Below are positions 1 to 7,800 of a DNA stretch of 9,415 nucleotides, one piece after another; position 1 is the stretch's first letter; every line of letters begins with the position of its first letter. A program made the translations under genes and the position numbers. The notes beneath the pieces were generated by a model. That model had not been told where the DNA came from, did not search any database, and was given only the letters and a program-made list of their open reading frames with translations. The stretch is from Nitrospira defluvii. GTDB taxonomy: Bacteria; Nitrospirota; Nitrospiria; Nitrospirales; Nitrospiraceae. Location: positions 1 to 9,415 of the forward strand of contig JACQHN010000510.1 in NCBI GenBank assembly GCA_016199015.1, read 5' to 3'.

Positions 1-3000
1 CTTCTCCTTCGCGATCCACAAGGCTGGCCCCGCCTTTCCCAGCGATAGAGGCTGGCGGAGCGCCTGGCGGAACTCTTCCCGCAGTCCCGGCGTTTCGAGA
101 GCAAACTCTTCGACAATCTGCTGGATGAATCCGTCAGACACCGTATACCGATCGATGGCGAGCGCAGCAGGTAAGTCCAAATGTGCCTCAGCGAACTCGA
201 CGAACTCGCGGTTGTACGTAGCCCGAAGCGTGGGCCAGAACGCGCGCAATGTCGGAGCCGCACTCCACCGACGGAACAGATTCATCCATCCCTGACTGAA
301 TGAGTGGGCGTGGTTCTCATCCAGCTTGACGGCAAGCAACACGTTCTCCATGAGCTGCAACTGCATATTGCACATGTGCAGAGCGGAACGGGTGTCGAGT
401 TCGGCCAGCTTCCCGATGTCCATCCCGAACAGCTTCGTCAGCTCCGGGTACATTTCGAGATCGTATTTCGCCAAGGTGGGATCGGTGCGCAGCATGTTTT
501 CAAGATCAATCAACGTCTGTGTGTCCCGTAAGAAGGACGTTTGAATGCCTGGAGGCATTGTGACCCAGTGGGACTTGAGCGCTTCGCAGAGCCCCGACGC
601 ATCGCTCGACTGGGGCGACGCATGGCGCAAGACTTCCCACGCAGCATGTTCCCCGAGCCCACGGTATGACTCAAATTGGGATTCGCTGAAAAATTGATCG
701 GCGGTCGGTTCGTGGGGAAAGACCGATCGTTTCGAGGCATATTCCCGTACATCGGAGGGTTCATCGCCGGTCAACGAGGGCTTGAGATAGATGAGGGTGC
801 CGACGGTGGCTTCGTCGTCGACTTTGTCGTACCGAATCTTCCCGATCGCGTGATGCCAGGCCGTGAGGCCGGTGGTTTTGTCTGGAGACACCATGGTGGT
901 GTCGATCTCGATGTCGATGCCGAGGTCGACCCGAATTTTTCTGATGGCATTGCCGAGGTCTTCGAACTTGTAGGTGGGATCGCAGCTTGCATCCACCACG
1001 AGAATGCAGTGACAGCGACGGAGGACCATTTCGTAGAGACCCAGATTTTCGAAATGTCCTCCATCAGAGAGATAGACGTAGGGATGGCAGGAATCGGTGA
1101 ATCCGAGGGCTTCGGCGAACAGAGGAAATAAGGCGAAATTGGGGCACACGGCCTGATAGGCCTTCTGGGGTTCTTTCAGTGCAAAGGTCATGCGTTCCCC
1201 GGCTTCGCCGGGATTCCCGAGCCACCAACCGAGACGAATGTTGAAGAGGGTCAACAAAAAGGCCACAGGTGCGGATGAATGGTATCCCATATTCGGGCTC
1301 GCGGCGGCCCCGGAAATGGCGAGGGCTGTCCCGAGCGTGATCGATTTGTTTCCCGCTCCACTGCGTTGAACGCCGTAGACGCTTGAGCGGCGATAGCCCA
1401 GCTGACCTTCATGCTCCAGGTCGGTTACGTTGGAGCGCGGTGCGGTGTGCACCGCGCTGCCGCAGTGCAGAGGCGAGATGGTAAACGAGTGGGCCTTGCG
1501 TTCTTGCCAGGCGATGTTGTCTCCATGCACCAAATTGAGTGCCGCGTTGATGACATGAAAGGGCTTGTGCACGAGGTCTTTGATTTCGAGATTGTCTGCC
1601 GCGTCGAAGCCGGAAAATGGATTGGCCTTTCGCTGTGCCTGAGAGGCTCCGAGGTAGGCTCGGACCAAACGGTTACGGTAGAGCGCATGGAGTGAGAAGG
1701 TGTTGATGTTCACAAACCACGCCATCAAGAAACTCAGGCCGAGCGAACAGGCCAAGACGACCAACAAGAGATTGAGGGAGGTCGCGTGCAGCACATAGAG
1801 ATGAGCAGAGGGAAGCTTGGGCATTCCGATTCCCATAACGTCCCAACGTGTACTCGAGATGTCCGCTGTTGGTCCGAAGGACAAACTCAAGTATTCGAGA
1901 AGCGAGCTGGTGCCCAACGAGAGGAGGCCGAGGAGGAACACGACGAAGATCGGCGCGCTGAGCTTGGGCAGTAAGCCCAGGGCAATTTCTCCAACACTCC
2001 GATTCCTGCCTTCATCTTCTTGTGCCCGTGTCTTGGAACTGAACCCAAAATACAGAGCGAGTAACCCCGATACGCCGCCAACTGAGCCGATCAGGCGAGG
2101 CAGTTGTTCGATGAGGGCCGGAATCAAGATCACGATGCTCGCAAGAGCCAGCCAGGCGAATCCACTCGCGAGCATCCAGGATCCCGCGCGGCCCCACCAC
2201 TCGCGGTCTTCTTCACGGGTGTACTGACTCGAAAAGCCGATAAAGAGTGTGGCTGTAACGAGATAGATGCCGATAACCAAGAGGGGCGTGACGCAGGTAT
2301 ACCATTCCGCGAACGCGGCGACCGTTCCGCTGAGCAGAGATGGGTTCAACAGAGCCCAGAGCAAGGTCCCGCCGACGAAGCCTGAAACGCCCACCACGCC
2401 CAATTCCTTCAGCAGCCACCAGATGTCTGTGTACATGGGTTTGCAATTCTTCACGAAGGCTAGGTCGCGTTCTGGCTTGGCGTAAAAGAGCCAACAACCG
2501 GAGAGTGTCCAGCTCGTCAGATGGAGCACGGCTGCAACAACTCCGAACGTCAACCATGCCGGCAGTCGACCCTCCAGAAAGAGATCCACGGATGGGACCA
2601 TCCCGGCAGGCCAGGTGTTGACGTACCAGGACCAGCAAATGGTGAGCAGAAGCACAGTTGCGACTAATGGGAATAGGCAGAACCAGGTAAACACACTCGG
2701 ACTCTCAGCCCGTTTGAGGAAACGATAGAGCGATCGTGGCGACCATCGTTGATACCATAGCGCAGGCCCGGTCGGGACAGTGCGGGAGGAAGGGGCGGGG
2801 CAATCGGCGACGAGACTGGGGCGATATAGGTGGACATAGGTCAGGCCGAGGAGGGCGAGCGCAAGACTGGCGGAGAGGAGGGCCCATTGGCCTTTCGCTG
2901 GAATCGATAACTTGACGAGGGCGATATAGACACGTGGAAACATCAGCAGCGCAGCCAAGATTGGTACGAGGATGAACCAATTCAGCGTCACGTTCCTCAG

Positions 3001-3525
3001 GTAGGTGCCGACCAGTGTCCAGCCGTCGCCCGAGAACAGGCCCAGCTTCGGGCTCAAATAGTTACTGTAGGCTCTGATCCATGATATCGGCGCCACTTCC
3101 GGCTCCAAGGGCGAGGTAGGCCGCTTGCGCAATTCCTCCGAAACCGTTTTCAGATCGGTCCGTTTGATCCAGGCGGTCAACCAGCTACCGATGTAGCCGC
3201 CACCGGAAACAGTCGAGAGGTAGTCGAATCGATCTAAAATTCCCAAGCGGGCGAGGCTCTTGAGCACCCCCAGTCCGAAAGTCGCGCTCCGGATACCTCC
3301 ACCGGAGAAACAGAGCGCGGATCGTTTAGTGGTGAGTCCGTGGATCGCCCGATAGATGATTTTCAGGCGTTCTGTTTCGGACGTGGCGGGGTCGAAGCCG
3401 AATTCTTTGAGCGGGCGGGCGGTGGGGTGACATTGTTGGTATTCATCGGCGAGGACCTGAGAGAGTGACATGCGCCCGGATTGTTTCGCCGCCCACTCGG
3501 ATTCCCTATCTGAAGAGGGTGTCAT
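1..3525 (-). CDS. Patatin-like phospholipase with large multi-pass membrane insert (3' end beyond window)
   Basis: Predicted membrane-embedded serine acyl hydrolase (patatin family, lipid acyl-ester cleavage). I read 1175 codons from ATG 3525 to base 1 with no stop; the C-terminus lies outside the window. Seen: oxyanion loop GGGIRS at residues 75-80, nucleophile-type motif TVSGGG with Ser107, and the Asp motif SDGGHFENLG with Asp821. In patatins these form a Ser-Asp dyad. Between them I count about ten hydrophobic segments (near 181-200, 213-233, 279-300, 321-348, 374-393, 410-431, 450-472, 479-495, 517-537, 582-605), then a soluble stretch with FSLHALYRNRL (608-618) and INAALNLV. An even number of helices would keep Ser and Asp on the same, probably cytoplasmic, side (inference). 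There is no signal peptide. The start is supported by GAAGGAGA four bases upstream. The part after residue 850 has no motif I recognise. Substrate and physiological role are unknown. The protein is far longer than short soluble patatins such as CapV. Confidence 0.9.
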   Translation of the reverse strand, partial: MTPSSDRESEWAAKQSGRMSLSQVLADEYQQCHPTARPLKEFGFDPATSETERLKIIYRAIHGLTTKRSALCFSGGGIRSATFGLGVLKSLARLGILDRFDYLSTVSGGGYIGSWLTAWIKRTDLKTVSEELRKRPTSPLEPEVAPISWIRAYSNYLSPKLGLFSGDGWTLVGTYLRNVTLNWFILVPILAALLMFPRVYIALVKLSIPAKGQWALLSASLALALLGLTYVHLYRPSLVADCPAPSSRTVPTGPALWYQRWSPRSLYRFLKRAESPSVFTWFCLFPLVATVLLLTICWSWYVNTWPAGMVPSVDLFLEGRLPAWLTFGVVAAVLHLTSWTLSGCWLFYAKPERDLAFVKNCKPMYTDIWWLLKELGVVGVSGFVGGTLLWALLNPSLLSGTVAAFAEWYTCVTPLLVIGIYLVTATLFIGFSSQYTREEDREWWGRAGSWMLASGFAWLALASIVILIPALIEQLPRLIGSVGGVSGLLALYFGFSSKTRAQEDEGRNRSVGEIALGLLPKLSAPIFVVFLLGLLSLGTSSLLEYLSLSFGPTADISSTRWDVMGIGMPKLPSAHLYVLHATSLNLLLVVLACSLGLSFLMAWFVNINTFSLHALYRNRLVRAYLGASQAQRKANPFSGFDAADNLEIKDLVHKPFHVINAALNLVHGDNIAWQERKAHSFTISPLHCGSAVHTAPRSNVTDLEHEGQLGYRRSSVYGVQRSGAGNKSITLGTALAISGAAASPNMGYHSSAPVAFLLTLFNIRLGWWLGNPGEAGERMTFALKEPQKAYQAVCPNFALFPLFAEALGFTDSCHPYVYLSDGGHFENLGLYEMVLRRCHCILVVDASCDPTYKFEDLGNAIRKIRVDLGIDIEIDTTMVSPDKTTGLTAWHHAIGKIRYDKVDDEATVGTLIYLKPSLTGDEPSDVREYASKRSVFPHEPTADQFFSESQFESYRGLGEHAAWEVLRHASPQSSDASGLCEALKSHWVTMPPGIQTSFLRDTQTLIDLENMLRTDPTLAKYDLEMYPELTKLFGMDIGKLAELDTRSALHMCNMQLQLMENVLLAVKLDENHAHSFSQGWMNLFRRWSAAPTLRAFWPTLRATYNREFVEFAEAHLDLPAALAIDRYTVSDGFIQQIVEEFALETPGLREEFRQALRQPLSLGKAGPALWIAKEK

Positions 3526-3529
3526 AATG

Positions 3530-3537
3530 TCTCCTTC
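3530..3537 (-). promoter_or_regulatory. Ribosome binding site of the patatin gene
   Basis: Read on the minus strand this is GAAGGAGA followed by CATT and then ATG at 3525. The spacing is short but acceptable, and the match to the anti-Shine-Dalgarno is strong. It selects ATG 3525 over the next in-frame Met (codon 19). I could not find a convincing -35/-10 pair upstream of it. Confidence 0.75.
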
Positions 3538-3628
3538 AACGGCAGGTTTTGGCTCACTTTGGCCAGAAATTGCACCATGAAGAGCTACATTTCGAGGTCA
3601 TATTGAGCTTGGCTAATCTTCCGGTAGA

Positions 3629-4075
3629 TCACGAACCCAACCGCGCACTCCTGACGTCTCCGCTGGAGAGACTGAGTGCGACGCGTCCATGAGAAAGTCG
3701 ATGGATTAGCGAATGGATGGTCGCAAGCCGAACCTCATCCGATCCAACGAGAGGATAGTCTTCAGGATGTGGTTGGTGGCTGGGCGAAGGCGTCATGGGT
3801 TCTCGCGTTGAAGAAAAAGTCTGGTATCGTCGTCGTGCCTCGAGGAAGTTCACGGTTTGGCGCCGTTGTTTGTGAACCACTTTCTGGGCTGCCGCGATCA
3901 GCAGCACGCCATGCCAAGGATCCTCGATCATGAACACCGTTAGAGTCTTCGGGCATCCCTCCGGGACGGGGTCGCTCGTAGTCCACTCGGGGTCCATATA
4001 GCGGAGAATGATGAGTTTCAGGTGATCGTAATTAGGGAGTAAAACGCCCTCGGTGCGCAGGCTATGTGAGAGCAT
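3629..4075 (-). CDS. Doubtful hypothetical ORF or gene remnant (148 aa)
   Basis: I do not recognise this protein. It is the longest ORF in the otherwise gene-free stretch between the UPF0114 and patatin genes, on the same strand as both. The first 70 or so residues look protein-like (mixed hydrophobic and charged, for example HLKLIILRYMDPEW and VFMIEDPWHGVLLIAAAQK). The second half is rich in Ser, Arg, His and Pro and looks like chance translation. ATG 4075 has no Shine-Dalgarno sequence. The frame stays open for 11 codons upstream to a TAA lying inside the inverted repeat at 4103-4134, which could mean a truncated older gene. No membrane segment or signal peptide is evident. It could be a small real gene, a decayed fragment or an accidental ORF; I lean to remnant or accident. 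Confidence 0.25.
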   Translation of the reverse strand: MLSHSLRTEGVLLPNYDHLKLIILRYMDPEWTTSDPVPEGCPKTLTVFMIEDPWHGVLLIAAAQKVVHKQRRQTVNFLEARRRYQTFSSTREPMTPSPSHQPHPEDYPLVGSDEVRLATIHSLIHRLSHGRVALSLSSGDVRSARLGS

Positions 4076-4100
4076 CGCCCGGTAGTCGTTGGCGTGTCCA

Positions 4101-4136
4101 GTATCAAATTAGATACGTCGGTATCTAATTTGATCC
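4101..4136. repeat. 14-bp perfect inverted repeat / two tandem operator-like near-palindromes
   Basis: ATCAAATTAGATAC (4103-4116) is followed by GTCG and then its exact reverse complement GTATCTAATTTGAT (4121-4134). The arms are AT-rich in a GC-rich neighbourhood. Each arm plus flanking bases is itself a 16-bp near-palindrome, GTATC-A-AATT-A-GATAC (4101-4116) and GTATC-T-AATT-T-GATCC (4121-4136), with centres 20 bp apart, about two helical turns. That geometry suits two repressor dimers on one DNA face (inference). It lies 18 bases past the UPF0114 stop. No run of T follows on either strand, so an ordinary intrinsic terminator is unlikely. I found no other copy in the window. Confidence 0.7.
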
Positions 4137-4151
4137 GCCATCATGATCGGG

Positions 4152-4709
4152 CTAATGCTTCCGGTCCCGCTGCATCAGCTTGTCGGTATAGGCCAACAGA
4201 ATCGCAGAGCCGAGGAACGTCATGTGAATGAAGATCTTCCACTTGACGTGTTCGGAGTTTTCGTTCGCGATATCGACGAAGGATTTGAGCAGATGAATAC
4301 TGGAGATTCCGACCAGGGAGGCCGCCAGTTTGATCTTGATGGTGCCAGGGTCCACATGAGTGAGCCACTCCGGGCGGTCGGGGTGGGTCTCGAGCTCGAG
4401 TTTGCTCACGAACGTGGCGTAGCCACCGATGATGACCATGGTCAACAGGTTGGCCACCATCGTCACGTCGATCAGTCCGAGCACGCCCAACATGAATTTG
4501 GTTTCTTCGAGCTGCTTGAAGTGAATCCCCATCTCCCAGAGTTCAAGTAAGAACTTGGACGCATACAGCACTTCGGCGATGATGAGGCCGCCATAGAGCG
4601 GTGCTTGAATCCATCGGCTGCCGAAGACCAGGAATTCGAAAACCTGCTCAACGCGGCTGAGTGATGTGGGAAGTGATGATGCGGGACCGGACGGAGACGG
4701 ATGACTCAC
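4152..4709 (-). CDS. yqhA: UPF0114 / YqhA-like four-helix membrane protein (TIGR00645 type)
   Basis: Small integral inner-membrane protein of the UPF0114 family, whose biochemical function is not established. The match to E. coli YqhA, recalled from memory, covers the whole body: SRWIQAPLYGGL near the N-terminus, LGLIDVTMVANLLTMVIIGGY in the middle, KLAASLVGISSIHLLK, then IHMTFLGSAILLAYTDKL and a His at the end. Four hydrophobic segments are visible, at about residues 38-56, 72-96, 128-146 and 157-174. It is about 20 residues longer than E. coli YqhA (164 aa), the extra being a Ser/Pro-rich N-terminal tail. I chose GTG 4709 (185 aa). An in-frame GTG at 4721 would give 189 aa, but the Shine-Dalgarno sequence abuts it directly, which leaves no spacer. 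The stop is TAG. The gene has its own promoter in the gap after the kinase gene, so it is probably transcribed independently. The family assignment is firm; the role is unknown. Confidence 0.93.
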   Translation of the reverse strand: MSHPSPSGPASSLPTSLSRVEQVFEFLVFGSRWIQAPLYGGLIIAEVLYASKFLLELWEMGIHFKQLEETKFMLGVLGLIDVTMVANLLTMVIIGGYATFVSKLELETHPDRPEWLTHVDPGTIKIKLAASLVGISSIHLLKSFVDIANENSEHVKWKIFIHMTFLGSAILLAYTDKLMQRDRKH

Positions 4710-4720
4710 GCGTACACTCA

Positions 4721-4727
4721 CCCTCCT
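4721..4727 (-). promoter_or_regulatory. Shine-Dalgarno of the UPF0114 gene
   Basis: The minus strand reads AGGAGGG here, a near-perfect Shine-Dalgarno. The last G is also the first base of the in-frame GTG at 4721, which makes that codon a poor start. The next in-frame GTG, at 4709, begins 11 bases after the motif, slightly long but workable. Confidence 0.75.
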
Positions 4728-4739
4728 AAGTGAGCGCGT

Positions 4740-4768
4740 ATCCTAGTGGGCGCATCGAGTTCTGTCAA
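4740..4768 (-). promoter_or_regulatory. Sigma70-type promoter for the UPF0114 gene
   Basis: The minus strand carries a perfect -35 TTGACA (4768-4763), a 17-base spacer, and a -10 TAGGAT (4745-4740, four of six matches to TATAAT). Initiation would fall near 4734-4731, giving a leader of roughly 22-25 bases to GTG 4709 with the Shine-Dalgarno in the middle. The match lies wholly in the gap between the kinase stop and the next gene. No operator-like repeat overlaps it, so constitutive expression is the simplest reading. Confidence 0.8.
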
Positions 4769-4855
4769 TTGCCGGATGAGGGAATGTGAGAGGAGGTGGA
4801 TCTTCGCTGGTTCGAAGTCACGGGAGCAGAGGACCGGCTGCGTGGGGAGGCTCCG

Positions 4856-7800
4856 CTAAGCGGCTGTCTGGTCGCGCTTATGCAGCCAGCGGTCGAGGAT
4901 GGCCTGCAAATCTTTCGGGCGGATCGGTTTGGCCACGTAGTCGTCCATCCCTGCGGCGAGACACTTCTCGCGATCACCCTTCATAGCATTTGCCGTCATC
5001 GCGATGATCGGCGTATGCCGTGAAGCGCCTTCCATTTTGCGGATCATGGCGGTGGCTTCGAATCCGTCCATCTCGGGCATCTGACAGTCCATGAAGATCA
5101 ACGGATAGGGGGCGCGTTCGTGAGCCGCGACGGCTTCCTGGCCGTTACCTACGACATCGACCCGGCACCCAAGTTTCTCCAGCATCTTGCAGGCGACCTT
5201 TTGATTCACCGCGTTGTCTTCCGCCACCAGTAACCGTGTGACGGTCGACGTCCGGGCTTCGGCCAAAGTGTGCCTCGTGATCAGCGGCGGCGCCGCGGCC
5301 TGATCCGCCGCTTCGGCTGGGGTTGGGCCACCCACCAGCCGGCAGAGGCAGTCGAGCAGTTGTGTCTGTCGCAGGGGCTTGGTCAGGTAGGCATCGATGC
5401 CGAGGGCTTGGGCGGTGCTGCCGTCACCCCGCCGTCCCACCGTGGTAAGAATGACCACTCGCGTGGCGGCGGTCGCGGGGTCGCCCTTCAAGCGTGTGGC
5501 CGTCTCGAATCCATCCATCCCTGGGAGGTGCAGCTCAATCAAGGCGAGGTCGAACGGTTTCTGCTTGGCTGCGGCTGCGCGTGCCATCTCGTAGGCCTCG
5601 GGGCCATTGTGCGCTCCCGCACAATCCATTCCATAGGTCACGAGTTGTTGGTGGAGGGCATGTCTGGTGGTCTTATTGTGGTCGACCAGCAGAATGCGGC
5701 GTCCACGAAGCTGCGTCCGAGAAATCGGGACAGGCGGGGCGGTGAGCGCCGTTTCAGGGATCTGCGCGGTAAACCAGAAGGTGCTGCCCTGGCCTGGCCG
5801 GCTCTCGATTCCGATCTGGCCCTGCATCTGACGGACCAAACGCTGGCAAATGGCGAGCCCTAGGCCGGTGCCGCCGTATCGACGGGTGGTCGAGCTGTCG
5901 GCCTGGATGAAGGCTTGGAACAGTCGCGCCTGCACGGCCTCGGGAATGCCGATTCCGGTATCCCGAATGGCGAACCGAAGGAAATCCGGTCCCCCGTTTG
6001 CTTCGCGCGTGACATGGAGAAAGACTTCGCCGGAGGAGGTGAACTTGATGGCATTGCCGACCAGGTTGACCAGAATCTGACGGAGCCGGCCGGGATCGCC
6101 CAGGACGCTGATCGGAACCGCGGCATCGACCAGCCCGATCAGCTCTAGCCCCTTGCTCTGCGCCTGTTCCGCGAGCAGCTCCAAGGTATCTTCTATGGTG
6201 GTGCACAGGTCAAAGGCGAGATTTTCAAAGTGGAGCTTGCCGGCCTCGATTTTTGAGAAATCGAGAATGTCGTTCACCAAGGTCAGCAAGGCATCGCTGG
6301 AGCGGCGGACGGTGTCGGCGAACTCGTGCTGGTCCTTGGTCAGGGTGGTATCCAGCAAGAGTCCCGTCATGCCAATAATCGCATTCATCGGGGTCCTAAT
6401 TTCGTGGCTCATGGTCGCGAGGAAATCAGCTTTGAGCTGAACGGCCTGAAGGGCCTCGTCTCTGGCCTTGGCGAGTTCGACGTTGTTGTGCTGCAACTCA
6501 CGCGTGGCTTGCAAGAGAGCGGCTTCAGACTGCTTGCGTTTGGTGATGTCTTTCCCTAATGCCAGATAGCCTGTGATGATATCTTCTTCATTTCGAAGGG
6601 CAGTGATGGTCAGGAGAACCGTGAAGTGGGTGCCGTCTTTTCTCACATAGGTCCATTCTCGTTCGTCATAGCCGCCCTGCCGCGCGTTGTCGACGAAAAC
6701 CTCGAACCCCTGAATTGGACGTTCATACAGCGTGCTCAGCTCTCGGCCACGCTGCTCGACTTCGGCAGGAAGGTGCAGCAGAGTGGGAGAATGCTTTCCG
6801 ATCACCTCCTCGGCGGAGTATCCCAGGAGAGCTTCGGCCCCAGTATTGAATGTTGTGATCACCCCTGTGATGTCTGTGGCAATGATGGACAGGCGTCTGG
6901 CGGCACTCAGAATGCCCATCAGTTGCGCATTCGTCGATAGCAGCGCCTGTTCTAAATGCTGGCGCGCGGTGACATCATTGGCAATGACCAGAAACGCCGG
7001 TGTGCCCTCGAAGGCGACCGGCGCTGCCGTAACCTCGACCGTGATCATGCTCCCGTCGAGGCGACAGAATCGCTCTTCGATTCTGGGCACGGCCTTGTGA
7101 GTGCTGGCCATCGTCGTCATGCGCTCTTTGATCACCGGTTGTGATTCAGGGTGAACAAAGTCGAAGACCCGTCGTCCGATCAGTTGCGCGGCAGTCTGTG
7201 CGCCCAGCAGAGTCGCGCAGGCCTGATTGGCAAAGACCATTCGACCGTCGCAGTTGACGAAGACGGCGCTGGGCGACAATTCGACCAGGGAACGATACCG
7301 CCGCTCGCTGGCACGCACGGCCGCTTCCATGTCTTTCGCAGCCGTGATGTCGACAGCGATGCCCGCCAAGCGATAGACGGTTCCCTGCTGATCTTTCACC
7401 GGGAAGCCTTGATCACGAATCCATCGTACGGTTCCGGTAGAGGTCAGGATGCGGTATTCTTCGTCATAGGGGAGGTACGATTGACAGGCGGCCGCGATGG
7501 CGATCCGTTCACGATCCTCAGGATGGATGCACTCGATCCACAGCATGGGATTCGCATAGAGGGCATCACGGGACCGTCCCCAGATGGTCTCGAAGGCGGG
7601 ACTGACATAGAGCATCTGGTGTTTGTCGGCGGAGGTCAGCCAAAACACCGCATCGATATGCTCAGCCAGCTGCCGGAAGCGTTCTTCACTCTCTCGTAGC
7701 GCTTGCTCCATCCGCTTCCGTTCTGAAATATCGTGGAGCATGCCCGTATATTTTCGGGAAGTTCCGACCAGCATCTCACTGACGGAGAGGTGCACATCAA

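Noticed and set aside
676..1131. Plus-strand ORF of 151 codons
   Set aside because: Antisense to the patatin segment containing the Asp821 motif (SDGGHFENLG), which is the real coding frame.
2213..2638. Minus-strand ORF of 141 codons in another frame
   Set aside because: Overlaps the patatin membrane region in a different frame on the same strand. Arg/Ser-rich and without domain character.
1..3525. Patatin gene as a CBASS-type phospholipase effector (CapV)
   Set aside because: CapV proteins are short and soluble and sit beside a CD-NTase gene. This protein is over 1175 residues, membrane-spanning, and no such partner is in the window.
3676..3933. Plus-strand ORF of 85 codons in the gene-poor stretch
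   Set aside because: No ribosome binding site, no recognisable motif, and it overlaps the somewhat more protein-like minus-strand ORF. Not supported.
4103..4134. The 14-bp inverted repeat as a rho-independent terminator of the UPF0114 gene
   Set aside because: The stem is AT-rich and on the minus strand it is followed by ACTGGACACG rather than a T run. An operator or other site fits better.
4802..4817. Small hairpin CTTCG-CTGGTT-CGAAG after the kinase gene as a terminator
   Set aside because: The stem has only five base pairs and no T-tract follows on the minus strand, so a terminator cannot be claimed.
5270..5863. Plus-strand ORF of 197 codons
   Set aside because: It lies entirely antisense to the receiver and HATPase part of the kinase, whose motifs are unmistakable. 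The translation has no recognisable domain and is a GC-rich shadow frame.
7151..7699. Plus-strand ORF of 182 codons
   Set aside because: Antisense to PAS4 and PAS5 of the kinase. No Shine-Dalgarno or domain pattern; explained by codon bias of the real gene.
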